Made by a program: the position numbers and the translations under genes. The notes below the pieces were generated by a model. It did not search any database, had not been told where the DNA came from, and saw only the letters and a program-made list of their open reading frames with translations. From Cucumis sativus (Eukaryota > Streptophyta > Magnoliopsida > Cucurbitales > Cucurbitaceae): a stretch of 64,000 nucleotides of DNA. Where the stretch lies: assembly GCF_000004075.3 (NCBI RefSeq), contig NC_026655.2:6076001-6140000 (forward strand). The letters are read 5' to 3'. Of this stretch, positions 36,057 through 50,204 are shown in pieces (the first letter of the stretch is position 1; every line of letters begins with the position of its first letter).

Positions 36057-36071
36057 AGGCCCAATGGGCCT
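36057..36071. promoter_or_regulatory. site II palindrome (GGCCCAATGGGCC)
   Basis: Two opposed TGGGCC/T elements in a 15-bp palindrome. Such elements are recognised by TCP factors in plant housekeeping and snoRNA promoters. No transcript start, snoRNA or gene could be assigned on either side, so it may be an orphan promoter. Confidence 0.3.
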
Positions 36072-37789
36072 GTAGTATTCTCAGCCCTTCTCTATTAAAT
36101 CGGAAATTTTGTGTCATCATCAATGATCTTTTCAGGCAGTTGTTTTGGACGCCAATTTCAATATATTTTGATTTCAATACGAGGATGAGTCTCAAATTCA
36201 TCCAATTGTGTTTTACATAGATTTGATCATTGTATTGTTCTTTTTTTACAAAGAAAACAAACAAGAACATCAATAACATACACTCCATACACTATACATC
36301 ATAAAGAACGTTCTTGAGAGTAGAGGATGTCAAAAAGTTACTGTAGCATAGATAAATTTGGTTCTACTTTATCTTTAAAAATGAATATTCTCGACTTCAA
36401 TGATATAACAAAAATGATAGAAAATCATATAGTTAATCGCCTTGGTTTACTGCTCTTCTTTTTATCGCTTATGTTCATTAACTTAGTCCTCAAAGTGATT
36501 AAGTGAACTACATATACATGCATGCATGTATATATATATAATAATAATAAACTTGCAAATATATATATAGCCTTCAACTTGAGAATTTTTGAGGTGCCTC
36601 CATCTGATAATTTGGTCAAATGATTGGGTGGCCATCTTATCATATCATATCCTTCAAAATGAAACGATACCACATGGAAGAGGAGACAAATAGCCTTTAT
36701 TTGGATAATGGAAAGTGGGCTAACTTCCTCCCCTAACTTTTTCCAACAAGACTTACCCATTTTAAATTTATGACAACCAAACAATTAAATCAAATAGTTT
36801 CTTCAACTGAAACATAAATTTGAAGTTTATTGTGTAATCTTTAATTTTACGAAGAAGTTGGAAACCTTACAAAATTATAGGTATGGGAATTGGTTAAATG
36901 GAAGTTTCCAATTTTCCTTTATATGTACTTTTATTTATTTTAAATTTTAATGTGTGTTTCACATAGACTTTATTAGTTGTTAGGAGCATAGTTAGATTAA
37001 AAAAAATTGACTATGGAAAGAGAGAAAGAGACTAAAGAATGCATGCAACGAAAGGGAGATTCTCATTCAACATGGATTTAAATTATGGTGTGGAATCTAA
37101 ATACTATCTCTTTTTTCTTGTTTAAAATTTTATTAAAAGTACTTTTTATTCAACTACTTAGATTATTTAAAAGGACAAAAGATTGTTACCATATCTAAAT
37201 CCTATCTCTACGTTGAGGTTATTTTTAGAGAGTAGAGTTTTAGAATTTTCTTATTTATTCTACATCTCGTGTATATTTACTCGTCCATAGATTTTGTTTG
37301 TCTCATGTTTTACAAAAAGAATACGAAACTAAAAGCGAAGAGATGTGATTGTCATGTAATCTTAAAAATAAGGTACAACATAGGACATAAAGATTGCATT
37401 GAAACGATCTAAGATTTAGTTGGCCATAGAAATAATTCAAGTTTTATTACTATTTGAGAGTGTATATATGCTCGTACTAGACCATTTTAAATTACATTTT
37501 CATCATCCGTACAATTATATGAGCATGTCCTCTTACACGTATCTACTATTATATGAGCCGATAGTAGTGTCACAAATGTATTTGGCGATCGAGGTTGTTC
37601 ACTCCAAATCAAAATTTGGTTATTTTTTTATCGATATATATATATTCACCAATTCGACTAGTGAGCCAAAACTTCAAAACTTCAATTTTTTTTCTTTCAA
37701 GATGCATGTTCCCTTACGTCTATTCTCACCATTACGTGATAAACTCTAGACCTTATTTTGAGTAACCTTAACTTTAGAAAATATTTTTA

Positions 37790-37985
37790 TGGATTATTTT
37801 TTAAAAAAATAGTAATAATAATCGATAGACATTTTATAAATAATAATTAAGTTTATAACAACATTTAAAAAAATGCAAATATAACATAGTCTATCAGTTA
37901 TAGATTAAAATTAATCGATGATAGACTCATTTTATCAATACTAGTTATATTCTAAAAAAAAACTATTATACATACTAATACTTTG
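37790..37985. repeat. palindromic dispersed repeat, copy 3
   Basis: Contains 'atgcaaatataacatagtct', 'atcgatgatagactcatttt' and related half-palindromes matching copy 1. Confidence 0.5.
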
Positions 37986-40900
37986 AATCTAATGATTATA
38001 TAATTATACCTGTCTATACAAAAACAAATGGTGCGGTGCAGACTCAAAATTATTTTGACGGTTCGAATTTAGCATGGGCGGGCCGAGCAAGGTCCCACAT
38101 GCCATATCCATTTCATTATCTTTTTTTTTCTTTTAATATTTCGTTTTGAATTTTCCATTTTGAAGAATCCACCAATGGATGCATTCACAACTCAAAAGCT
38201 AACTTTTCTTAGACTTAATATATATATGCTTTATTCATGTGCTTCTTTATGCACCACTTTTTACTGTTTAAAACTTTTCATTTAGTCTCGTGTTGTTTTA
38301 CTTTTTTTTTAAATACAACGCTATAATCTGTGGAATTCAACGTTAAATAATGAAAGAAAAAATGATAAAACATAAATTTGAATACAATATCTTCTATTCT
38401 TATATTATGTTAAATACTTGGTTGACTCATGAAGCTTAAACTATTAGAGTGACTAAAACATGTATTAACCAATTTTATTATTATGTAGAAGAATTTATGG
38501 TCTATAGCTATTTTTCATCTCAATTTTTCTTTAAATACTCACTTTCACTTGTTAATATTAGTGCATGACTAACCCTAAAAAACAAAGTGAGGATTGAGTG
38601 AAAAATACAATATATTAGGATAAATCTTCAAAGAGACAACTAACACCATCATTATTGCCCAATTTGGTGTTCCAAATCCAATCTACAAAACTTCAATGCC
38701 TCTATCTTTCTTAACTTGAAAGCTACTTTGATTTTCTAGCTCTAATAACATTCGGTTGGCACATAACTCTTTTATTCTTCGATGAAGCGACGATTCATAC
38801 CTTTCTTTTATGAAAAAAATCGAGGTTAAAAATGTATATTATTGAGAGTTAAACGTAGTAGAAAGAACGACATATTTTGTTTGTTTATTAGTGATAGTTA
38901 AAATTATAAAGTGAGATATAATTGGAGAAGGGGATGCGCCCACACGGCCACGTCTTTATGAAGTGTTAAGAGTAATTAGAATATTTTTATTGAACTGCGA
39001 CAAAACCCCTTAGATCGCCCCTTTGACCACTTTTAGTACATAAAAACAAACAACAATAGGTTTCAAAATAATTATAAATAAAAAAAAGATGTGGAGGATG
39101 AGAAAAAGGTAGAAATTATTGTATAGAAAAAGGGAAAGAAAAATTAAAGTAGTTTGGAAGTGGGAATTGTAAACATTCTAATCATGAGTTTGAAGAAGCT
39201 AAGAGGGAGTGATGAAGAAGAAACGTTTGGATTTAACCTAACAGCGATCGATGCCAGAATTCAGGTAACGTGTTGTTCAAAAACTTAGACTTAGTTTGAG
39301 ATTGTTAGAACTTTCAAGATAGTAATACTTTGAGAATAAAAAATGTGACATAAAGCAAAAAATAATGTTTAATAAATTTTTAAGTTCAATTTGATTAATA
39401 CTAAATTTTTATAATTTATCCATGATAATAACTAAAATAGACCCGATATTTCCATTTATATTGATAAATGAGTAAAATATATAATTTCGTATAATTTTTT
39501 CAATGAAAGTTACAAAATGAAATTAATGCCAACGTGAGCTCAACTCTTTTATTGTTTACCTTCAAGTTGTACTAAACAAAGGTAACAACTTTTTTGCATT
39601 TTTCAAATTCGCACATTGGTTTTGTTTGGTGTCTACTTTTTTTTCATTTCGTCTAAACATATTTGAGTTCTTACTAAAATGTAAAAATGGCTTTTAAAAA
39701 TTTATACTATGCTTGATATTAGCCATTTTGTTTTTGTTTTTAGATTTTGAAAATTAAATACAATTTGGGATGAGAGGATTTGAACGGAAACCTCTTGTCT
39801 TTAAGAACATATTCAGTTGATCTTCAAGTAAACAAAAACAAAGAAACCTATAAGGGTTTAGGTAAGGCAGTGATTATTAGATTTTACTCACCTTAACTTA
39901 TCTATCTACTTATAATAAAGACTTTTTTTAATTGAGATACGTAGTAGTGATTCCGTTTAAAATGCATCTAACCATTGTTCTATATATAAAATTCATTTTA
40001 CGTCTTCTTCTTTTGGCTTTTCATTCCCGGAAGGGTTGTGTTTGACAACCTTTTTGTGTTTTTATATATATATAACTTTACGAAGAATGGTTATAGAATT
40101 GTATTTAAGTTAATAAAAACATAATAAAAACACTTCGTTATTTTTTCAAACCTTATAAGTAAAGGATGTTTATGGCCTATCAACTCTATAAGTTGAACTC
40201 AAATAGCTCAACTCCACCAACTTTAATAGTCAAATAACATTGGTCGAAAAACTTCATCTAATACTTAATCTCTTTTTACACGTTTATCAAACAACTCCTA
40301 ATTAACCCTAAAACTTCAATTTATTTTCCTTTTCTCACTCTTCTTGCAACCATTATTCTCTTCTTCTTTTTTTTTTTTAAATTTAAAACTTGAATCTTTT
40401 CTAATAATATTTCTTCCCATAACTTTAGCCTTTTCTCTTTAATTTAATTTAATTTTTTTGTCATTCTCTAACTTGTCTTTTCATCTCCCAAATTTTTCAA
40501 AAGTCATGTCTGCAGCTGTTTCGTTTGAAATTCGGTTGGGTCATATTTGTTTTCATTGCAAATTTAGAAAATTAATATAATATATACTTTTAATTGAAAT
40601 ATTCAAATCAATTTTAATGACCGTAAGTGGAAATTAAACTTTTTAAAGTATTAATAATGTGTTGTTATATTAATTAAAATGTCATTTTTTTCTCCTATAT
40701 AAAATATACGTTATATTAATTAATATAACACACACCACAAAACATTTCGTTTTTATAATATTAATTTTTTCTTATTAAACAAAAAGATAAAGAAACTCTC
40801 TTAGGGTTCCCAATTTCTTCTCATCTCATCATTAATCTTCTGTGCAACTTTTGAAATAATAATAATACTAAATCTCTGTAACACAAACTACACTATCGTT

Positions 40901-42097
40901 ACTTTATTGATAGCAATATTGTTGAGAAGATCAAGAGATGGCACAAATAACCACAGGATCATAAAGCTACCAAAACTACTTTTGAATTCGATAGTGTATG
41001 TTCATTTGTTATAATTCACACGTTTTTTTTCTTGAAAGATTGGTACTATAAGTCTCTTGTGTCATTGCCACATCCTTATAATCGATGAGCTATACTTGTC
41101 TTGGCCACATCTTTGGATCGAATAAAAGTAAAGTTGGATACCAACCGTTTAAGTATAATTTTTATTTTATTTTATCTATAGAATTCAAACTATTACTCTT
41201 TCGTTTTTTAAATTTAATTTCAAAGTTTTAAGGATTTTGTATCATCCTGTGAGCTCAACTTCTCATTTTTACCTATTGATGTTAAAACTTCAATCTATCA
41301 ATTTAAAAGAATTAAGATGTGAACTTCTTTAATTAATTTGAAAGGTGATGATGAATAAGTGAAAACTAATTATAAGTACACTTAATTTGATCATTTGAAA
41401 TTGGTTAATAGAAAATTAACCCAAAATACCAAAAGTTATAGCCTATGGGTAAAATCTTGAATGTTATGGTGCATAGAAACTAAATTCAAAATTAGATGAT
41501 AAAAATGCAAAATCTTTAAACCTATTGCTAAACTAAACTCAAATTTTATGAGTTATAATTTAAAATTTAGGGATTCAACTGAAAAATATAATCAAAACAC
41601 AAGCTACGGGAAGAATTTAATAGTAATAGTTCACTTAAAAGATTTTTACACATTTCATCCAAACATGATAGCTTAGCTAAAACGTTATTTATTAATATGA
41701 TTTTTCTTTTACAACATTTGTAGCGAGAGAATTGAATTTCTGACTTTAAAACTAAAAAGAAAATCATATGCGGTCAATTGAGTTATGCTTATTTTGGTTA
41801 CAAAAGTCTTACTTAGTTTCACATGAACCAAAATCACTTTTGGCTAATCTCTAGCTATTATACACGATTTACGTGGTAGCTTGAAGAGAATTTGACCAAA
41901 TAGATACACCAGATCAAAATAAAAGACAAAACTTGAACAACGACAACAAAAATAGAGGAGTACATCAATGGAGAAAAAACAAGGATTTGATGAGAATATA
42001 GTTGTTTTAAGTAAAACAAGTGCAGCAATGAAGATTGAACCATCGATATGCTCATGACTGTTAAAGCTAAACTGAGTTCGTCTGGGAGAGAATATAG

Positions 42098-43902
42098 TTA
42101 AACATGATTAAGTTGATCTTTAACTTGGTGGTTTTGTTCCAAGTTGTTGATGGGATCTATTCCGTTCTTGGTTGTGGTTGTAACATCATCATCATCAACG
42201 GCGGCTCCAACAAGATTATTAGATGGCAGAGAAGAAGAATGCTGTTTTTGCTTGTCAGAATTTGTGGCTGCGCTAACGATTACAATATTATCAGTACTAT
42301 GCTGTGGTAGTTGCATCTCCATTGCTGTTTCACGCTTCTTGTAGATTAAATACAATATCATTTGAGCTATCCCAAACATAAATCCCGGGATATTTGGAAC
42401 CTGAGACAGACCATATATACAATCAAATTACAGATATAGTAATTATAATTATAACCCTAACTTTATCTCACCTCATTTAATATTAGGGTTTTGAGTACAT
42501 CAACAAAAATGGAATGTTTTAGACATATGGGACACAACTCTTGAAAATTTTAGCTAGTGGTGGATTGTAATTGCTTGTACTTTTAGTATTTTTTTTTTTT
42601 AGTGTGGTTTATTTAATTAGTTTTTATACTTTCTAAATTTTTCTTTTAGGAAAGTTAAAAGTCTAGAAATCCAAATAAAGGCTAAAAATTACAAAGAGTA
42701 AAATTAAAATTATGATATTAATAAGCAAAGTAAGGGGGAAATGGTGTAAAAATGAGAGAGAGGATGGAAAGAATACCGCAATATAGATGTCTTTGAGAAA
42801 TACACCGTAAAGAAGCCATGAGGTTGCACTAAGTGTGAGGAAAAACGACAAATAAAAGGGCATGAACTCCACGCTCTTTGTGCGAATCACCAATCTCTTT
42901 TATAAAGTAAGAACACATCACAATAAATAATAATAAGAAATAACAAAACAACAATTTACATAAAGGTTTAAAGAGAGAGAGACTATATATATATACATAT
43001 ATATAATTGAGAAATGATTGAAGAGATGTATATATGTAATAATGAAATGGAAAATTAATAATAAACTTACGATGATGGTAAGTGGAGCTGCAAAAACAGA
43101 GATAGAAAAGGCGACACAAATCCATCCAACAACCTTCACTCTATTAGATCCATGAACTAAGAAGTGAGTAACAAGTAGGATTATGCAAAACCCTCCAAAA
43201 TTCAATAGAAGAACAAATCTCAACGTTGAAACCTGTCCATTATTTGTTCATCAAATTAATTAATAAAGAAAATTGAAATTTGTTAGAGACAATAAACTAA
43301 CGATATAATTAATTAAGTACCCGAATTTGTTTAGGAGCAAAAACAATGAAGATGGCAAGGTAAATAGTCTCAATGAGACAACCAACTGAATTAATAGTAA
43401 TAAGAAGGGTTTCATTAGGGTTGAATGAGGCATAGTATAACCACAACATTGCACTAAAAAGTGCTACCACATAAGGAATTGATTGAAACCCTTCTGTTGA
43501 TTTCTTCTTATATATTCTCATAAATGTTGGCCTGCCATAATAAAACACATAACAATAACCTTTTAATTAATTACATCAATATATATATTGGCCTGCCACA
43601 CACACACACACATATATATATATATAAAAGTACACTATACGAACGAATTAGATCATATATACTTACACAGGAGCCAAGAACACGATGAAGGAGATAATAT
43701 TACCTAAATTTCAAAAGAAAAAGAAACACCAACCCACAAGGATAATCAAGTTTATATATTAGTTAGGATTAGAAATTAATAATATTGAATGAAGCATATA
43801 CAAGGAATATATAGATATGAAGAAGAAAAATAGGTGGGCATACATACCTAGAAGGCCAAATGTAAAAGCAGCAGGGTTATGGGTATTGAAGGACAAAGCC
43901 AT
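42098..43902 (-). CDS. SWEET sugar transporter, first tandem copy
   Basis: Six exons: 43848-43902, 43667-43703, 43321-43531, 43071-43232, 42777-42896 and 42098-42400; 295 aa, GT-AG throughout. A bidirectional uniporter moving sugar down its gradient across the plasma membrane. It has the seven-helix MtN3/saliva layout (two three-helix bundles and a linker helix). Visible family blocks: [58 protein letters not shown] (with the pocket Asn), [39 protein letters not shown] and [19 protein letters not shown] (second pocket Asn in the PN motif). The 37-nt exon 2 is characteristic of the family. Sequence blocks and the long hydrophilic tail (about 75 residues) resemble clade III (SWEET9-15), mainly sucrose carriers; the clade is by eye. 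Confidence 0.93.
43596..43625. repeat. (CA)n(TA)n microsatellite
   Basis: Lies in intron 2 of the first SWEET gene. The second SWEET has a shorter TA run at the corresponding place. Confidence 0.85.
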
Positions 43903-44027
43903 GTTGTGAAGAAGAAGGTAATAAAGAGAGAGTGTAAGGAAGAACTCTCTGTTGAAACCACAATCTTGTTTATTTATTTATTTATGTTGTTGTTTTGGAT
44001 GTAATAACAAATGTAAGAGGGTGTCCC

Positions 44028-44038
44028 ATATATATATA
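44028..44038 (-). promoter_or_regulatory. candidate TATA box of first SWEET
   Basis: TATATATA about 130 bp before the ATG at 43902. It sits in a promoter segment that aligns with the second SWEET promoter ('taataacaaatgt', then 'actgttg...catcaaat'). Confidence 0.45.
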
Positions 44039-44644
44039 ATGAATAAAGTGGATTGGGATTTTGTTACTGTTGTACCCATCAAATTATATATATATATATG
44101 TAAAGAATAGTGACCATGTGTATTAATATGAACTTTTAATATTGTTTGTTAGAGAATTGGCCTTAAGAAAAGAAAAATGAACCCCACACGTTTGAACTGG
44201 AAGATCAAATTAGGTAGATCAGGGTGCTCTGATATCAAATTTACTATCACATGTTAAGTTATTCATTTTGTTGTGACACAAACTTTTAGAACCATATATG
44301 AAATTTGTATGTATAATTAATGCAGACCGTAGTAGTAGTATAACTTTTTCTATCTCCCTTTTCTCAATTTCCTTTTTGCTTTAGTTTGGAAAGGAGAGAA
44401 AGAATAGAAGTAGCAGGTTGAGCAACCCCAAGAGGACACCAGTACAACAAAATTCTTGCAATCTTCCATTCTAAAACAAAAAAAAAGCTAATTCACAAAA
44501 GTGAATCTTAGGTTGATTTGAAAATTTAAACATTTTTGGAACATTATAAAAGTTTAAATGAATAAATATATATTTTATGATTTTTGCTTATTATTTATAT
44601 TAGTGATATTTTGATTTTTCTTTTTCATGAAATTGTGTATTTGA

Positions 44645-44987
44645 AACGTCCCATACCCAGGATTCAGAATTCGGATCCTCGACATTCTCTTGCGACCTGA
44701 CAACATCATTCTTTCATGTGTCCTAAAGGTTTACAAACCAAAACGAGTCCTTCTAGAATGTGTTTTGTCCCCACTCACATGCATCCTAGAAAAATTTTCA
44801 AGAGGTCACCTAATATCAAATTGTTTCTATGATCGAACCACCGAAAAAGATGGTGCACCTTGTTGGTGTAGGTAGTAACTTTTAAGTTTACAAGTCTTTT
44901 TTAACCTCACTTTTCATGTTCTCAAGATCTCTCATTCAGATGTAATATCGGTTTATTCATGTCTCCCTCCTAAATTCGGGGTGTTAC
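44645..44987 (+). mobile_element. LTR-type retroelement remnant (solo-LTR-like)
   Basis: About 340 bp, GC-richer than its surroundings, running from near TGAAACGTCCCATACC to CGGGGTGTTAC. Directly after it, GGTATCAATAG (44988-44998) resembles the initiator-Met tRNA primer-binding sequence that follows Ty3/gypsy LTRs (TGGTATCAGAG). It is related in reverse orientation to 27616-27880. No gag or pol sequence is attached. It looks like an old solo or truncated LTR. Confidence 0.55.
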
Positions 44988-45959
44988 GGTATCAATAGAA
45001 ATATCAACATGTGAACGAATGTTTAGTATGTATTATAACAAAATCACTCACTAGATCGATATTTAGCAAATTGTGTTATACACAACTTGGTCGATGCATC
45101 AAGTATTTTCTCTTGTTTTATTTTCATTCGATTTTCTTCTTTACAAAGAGAAGAAAAGAGTCCGTGAAAATGCATCAACATATCTCAAGCAAACTTCAAC
45201 CCTATAATTTCTAGGATATACACAAATATAAAATTTTGTTGATATGCTATATATATACATACTATTTTTTTCTTTCTATTTAAAGGAAAATTATAGGCAA
45301 AAAGAAATTAGTGGGGGAAGAGAAATGAGTAAAGGTACCTTTTTAAAATATTAATGTACTCATGAAAAATAGGAAATAGGTTTAATTTCGTGAAAATAGA
45401 TAAATATATAAAATAAATCTTATTCTAAAAGTTATAAAATTGAGAACAAAAATACTAATTATATTGAAAATTATTGTCTATGATTTTTTTCTAAATTTTT
45501 TATTTTCTTCTTTGACAAAGCTAACACAATGTAAAACAATATATACTCTATTGTATAGGAATTGCTCCAATCCCATGAAGTTATTCTGTGTGAAAGGATA
45601 TGGTTCTTTTCATATACTCATTAAATAAAAATAATTATAGCATAGGGTTCTTTTTACCTTTTATTATTCTTTCTAAAAGTAATAATCATCATTGTATTTT
45701 CTTAATAAATTTCCTTTAATTTCTTCCACTTACTTACCTACATCTAATCCTACCTTTTTGTTGCTAACAATTTCCTTTTCCCACACATTATTTTCTAATT
45801 TCAATTTCACTAAGTGGGTTTATATTCGGTTATCTAACCATGAACAATAAGATGCTTCCAAATTATGTGATGAAAATGTATATTCATGTACAACTAATCA
45901 TCCTCCACTTTTCTAATAGTTTTCTGTATCAGATTAATTTATATGTATATCAATTAAAG

Positions 45960-46265
45960 TGATAGTCGTTAATATAACTATTTTTCTTAAAACAATTAAG
46001 TATATAATAATATTTTTAAAAATTATAAATATAACAAAATCTGTCAAAATCTACCGACGATAGAAATTCATTGTTGATCATAAACCACGTTGCAAATTTT
46101 GGCTTACCACTGATAAATCATAAGAGTCTATCAACAATAGAAGTCTATTATTTATAAATCATAAGAGTCTTATAGTGATAGAAGAACATAATTCATCAAT
46201 TTTACTATATTTATAGTTTTTTTTTATTATATACTATGATTACTCTTAATCAAAGTTGCAAATAT
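45960..46265. repeat. palindromic dispersed repeat, copy 4
   Basis: The longest copy, with repeated units of 'aaatcataagagtct' and 'atagaagtctatt' type, apparently an internal tandem duplication of the hairpin part. Confidence 0.5.
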
Positions 46266-49200
46266 ATACTTACTTATGGGTATTTGGGCGGCCCATTCAA
46301 TGATTGTTGGGGGTGACCATCTTGTCATTCACTAGTGAACCATAGCCTATAAGAAAAAATAAATGTGATTGGACATGCAAGAAGGGACCAAAAGCCTTTA
46401 TTTGTGGGCTAGTCCATTATTCTTATTTCATGCACTTATCCCAATAACACATATTGGATATATATATTATATACTGATCTCAAATAAAATTTCTATGTGA
46501 AACATAATTAGGATTAGGACCTAATTGGGATTAGCTTATCATAATCTTTGATCTTATAAAGAACATCCAAAGTTTCAAAGAAGAAATTGACGCCGTCTAG
46601 TACTTAAACAGTGATCCAGAATAAAACCATACCCTGAGGTAAACAAATACAAGATACATGATAGTACATATAAATTAGATTTGTGAGAAAATTCTCTCTT
46701 TTTCTTTTATTATTATAAGAGTGATTACAAGAATTACTTATCAACCTTGAGATGGTCAATATAATGTTATTATGAATTACAAGTAGGTTGGCATGTCAAC
46801 TTCAAAATATAACGTTTCTGCTCCTTAAACAAAATTCCCTTTTGATCTTCTCCTTCTTTCTTCTTTCATTCCCACATTTCCATATTATTTTCTTCCACTC
46901 TAAACCAAAAATAATGTAAAATAGATTGAAAAGAAACTAAATGATCTATTGATGCCACAAAATTGCCTGTTGAGACTCCAGTCACAAATTAAACTTAAAA
47001 CTTGTAAGGTTATGTGTAATTTAATCTTACTGTTGAGCTTATGGTTAACAATGGTTGTTCCAGATTTTTAAAATAACCAAAGATGACACTCTACCATTGT
47101 CAAAATGTACTAACAGAGTACTTGTTATCTAAATAAATCTCAAAATCCATAATTTTTAAGACTAAGAATCTAAGAGAAATAGACTTAAAGAGAGTGTGGA
47201 CCATACACGTGGAGTTAACAATTGGATCCTCCTTAAAGATGAATTTTAATTATGTCTGCTATCTTAGCTGCATCTCTTCACTTATGCTTCCTTCCACAAA
47301 TTTTATCATAATATATCTCTTCTTTTTAATCTTCTCCTTTTCTTTTTCTTCCAATAATCTAGTGTTTTCTTATGATCTTTTCATTCTTTTTAATCATACA
47401 ATCTTTTTTATTTTGAAACACTACAAGAGGAAATTCGATATTTAATGGAAAATTTTCACCCACCTGCGATTATGCAATCGTCACTAAAGTTTAACTATTA
47501 GTAACATTTAAAGGGGGTGTCACCAAAAGGATAATAAAGTTTTTAAAACATAAAGCAATTCAGGATGAATCATATCATTATCATTAACATTGAATAATTG
47601 AGATTTAATTAAGATTTTAGGTTGGAAAATTATTGTGTTTAGTGTATTGAGCAAAAGAATAAAATGTGGTTGGAATTAGGGGGTTGTGTGTCCTTTTATT
47701 AAGTGTGTGGTGCTAAAAAATATTCCCACTGTTCCAACTTAGGGTTATTGCCGACGGCCATTGATGAGGTCCCACTGCATGCCCACAAAATATGTATTCA
47801 ATCTTTTATTGTTTTAATTAGATTTTGTTTTTCGTCTGAATTCTACATTGTTAAAGAATTATATTTGGAGAATAAATTAATGCAAATCTTGGTGGGGCTT
47901 TAGCTATAACTTTAATAAGTAAATATTATAATAATGCTGATGAGCTTATGTGACATAATATTGATTACAATTGTAATAAGAATAGGGTGCATCTGGTAAG
48001 TTTTGTAGTAATCTGAATAATAATATTAAGTAAATTTGAATATTCTCTCTCTATCTGAAAATTAGAAAGATGCAAGTTAGCCACCTTTGTAGTAATCTCT
48101 GGTCGAATAATTTTTTTAGTAGTTACAATTAAGAAGATTAATTTTGGGGATGAAGGATGAAGAAGTGTGCTAGATTTAAGTGTGATTTTCGTATAATTTC
48201 GTATTGATATTTGGTTTAAAAAATCTAAACTATCGGTGCATCTCCTAATCTCACCAATTCTTATACTTTCTTTAAAAAAAAAAGAAAGGAAAGGCAAATT
48301 TTTGAGCTGATTCTTAATCAACCACTCTATACCCAGAATCACTTTTATCTTCAAAGAAAACGTACTTTTTGAAAATGACAAGAGTAATTTTAATTGTGGT
48401 AAAGAAAGATATAGATTGTTGAAGGGTGATGGATGAATGGAGCATATGAGGAAGGAGGTATGGGGGTTAAGTGAAGTGCACGTAATAGGCTAAGAGCCAA
48501 ACAATTTTCTTTATGAAACCAAAAAAGCAAATTCATCGTACCAAATCAAAAGGAAATTAATCTTTATGTGTGTCTCTGCCTAAAACAGAGCCAAATAATA
48601 TCATTTGCTTCAACGAAGAAAAACCATAGTGCTGAAAAAAGAGATTAGTCAGTGTGTGACATCAATGGATATAAAGAACCCTTATTTTTATCTTTGCATT
48701 ATCGGATCATTACATATTATTTTAAATTATTGTATGGTTTAAGATGTGATCAACCTACTCAAATTCCTACGGATTATAACCTGATTTGCTTCACTTTTTT
48801 TGGATTATTCTATACCAATCCCACTTGTTTATCTCTCTAATTTCTATTATCCTTCTTGCTTCTTAAATTTTATCTTCTTTCTGCCTAAATTTTAAAATTA
48901 TAATATATATATTGTTTGTTTGTTTATCTTTGTTTCTTTTCCTTTTTGATTCAAATCCATCTAGTTCTCTCCAACCTAAACACAGTGACACAATACAAAA
49001 ACATGAAGTTTAATATAAAGACACTAAGTATTTTTTAACTCGTCTTTCCAAAATACCCTCTCTTCAAATTTCTACTTTAATTGGATTTTAAATTTTCTTT
49101 TTTTGGACAAAACGTTTCGTTGAATTTTATATACTTTGATATCAGGTTAGATAAGATGAGATTTTTCTTTTTATATAATTAACCATCTAAAAAATCTGGG

Positions 49201-50204
49201 TTAAATTTAATTCTCATTATTAAATAAGCATGTGTGTGCATGTATATATTTAATCTTGAGAGGGTTGTAATTTGGTTGCTTAGCGTTTTCTGTTTTTATT
49301 TTATAAAATTTTAAAATATGGATTTCCAATATTCTTATTTGTTGACACCTTTATCTTTGTTTCTCATAGTCTCTCTCCCAATTACTTCATTTAATTAATC
49401 CATTTTCTCTAAATTTCCCTCTTTTTTTCACTACATAATAACTTTTTTTCCTTTTGAAGCATTCCACTATACACACAACTTTTTATTTCTTCCAACATAA
49501 ATATTTCTCTATGTAATTTTCTTTTTCTGTTTAATCTCTTTTTTCTCCTTCTTTGTATCTACAAATTGTGTAGTCAAAGTCAAAAGTAGAAGTGGAACTT
49601 TTTGAAGTATTAGTAATTATTATAAATTTCAGGTTTAATTGAAATAATCGAACTCTAGAATGATATTAAAGATTTGGGAGGATTAATTTGAGGGTACAAC
49701 AAACGTGTTATATAACATTTTGTGACTTTTTATTTTTAGTTAACTCTCTCACATGAAAACGAGTTGCTTGGGTATGCACTTATTCACAAAAGTTTGAACT
49801 TTTATATGTATGTATGTTTACCAAAAATTTAGGTAGCCTAAATTTTGTTTTCTCACTCTAATATTTAATCATTTACACAAAAGCAATTTAATAAAGTTGA
49901 GGGTAGGCAGGCTTTTGAATTGATCTGACGGCGGATTCATACACACACATATATATATGGGTGATTATGGTGTCTATTAACTAATTAATTAGGTGTTCTC
50001 ATAAGCTAAAGTACCAATATAAATATGCTTTAATTTTATATATGTGCCCATATCTGCATGTACATATAATAATCTTAGTGCTGTAATAATTAACGATTGG
50101 ATCTTCATTTTCTGATTTACATAAGAGTAAATTTTGCTAAAAGCATGAAGGTATATATCAACAGGAATTTTCACATATATCAAACTATTTACAAAAATAA
50201 CAAC

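Larger units (their letters stand above)
34295..42097. other. intergenic between TPD1-like and first SWEET
   Basis: Nearly 8 kb with no supported gene. It contains a palindromic repeat copy (about 37790-37985), an isolated site II palindrome at 36057-36071, a segment at about 36590-36740 resembling 46270-46440, and a segment near 40950 resembling one near 50590; the last two pairs are relics of the SWEET duplication. The final 250 bp are SWEET 3' UTR. The rest is A+T-rich and unremarkable. Confidence 0.5.

Noticed and set aside
47965-48381. 138-codon minus-strand frame containing VILGIEWLIKNQ, which faintly recalls a retroelement protease-region motif
   Set aside because: Only one short motif resembles the family and the remainder shows no similarity, so chance is more likely.
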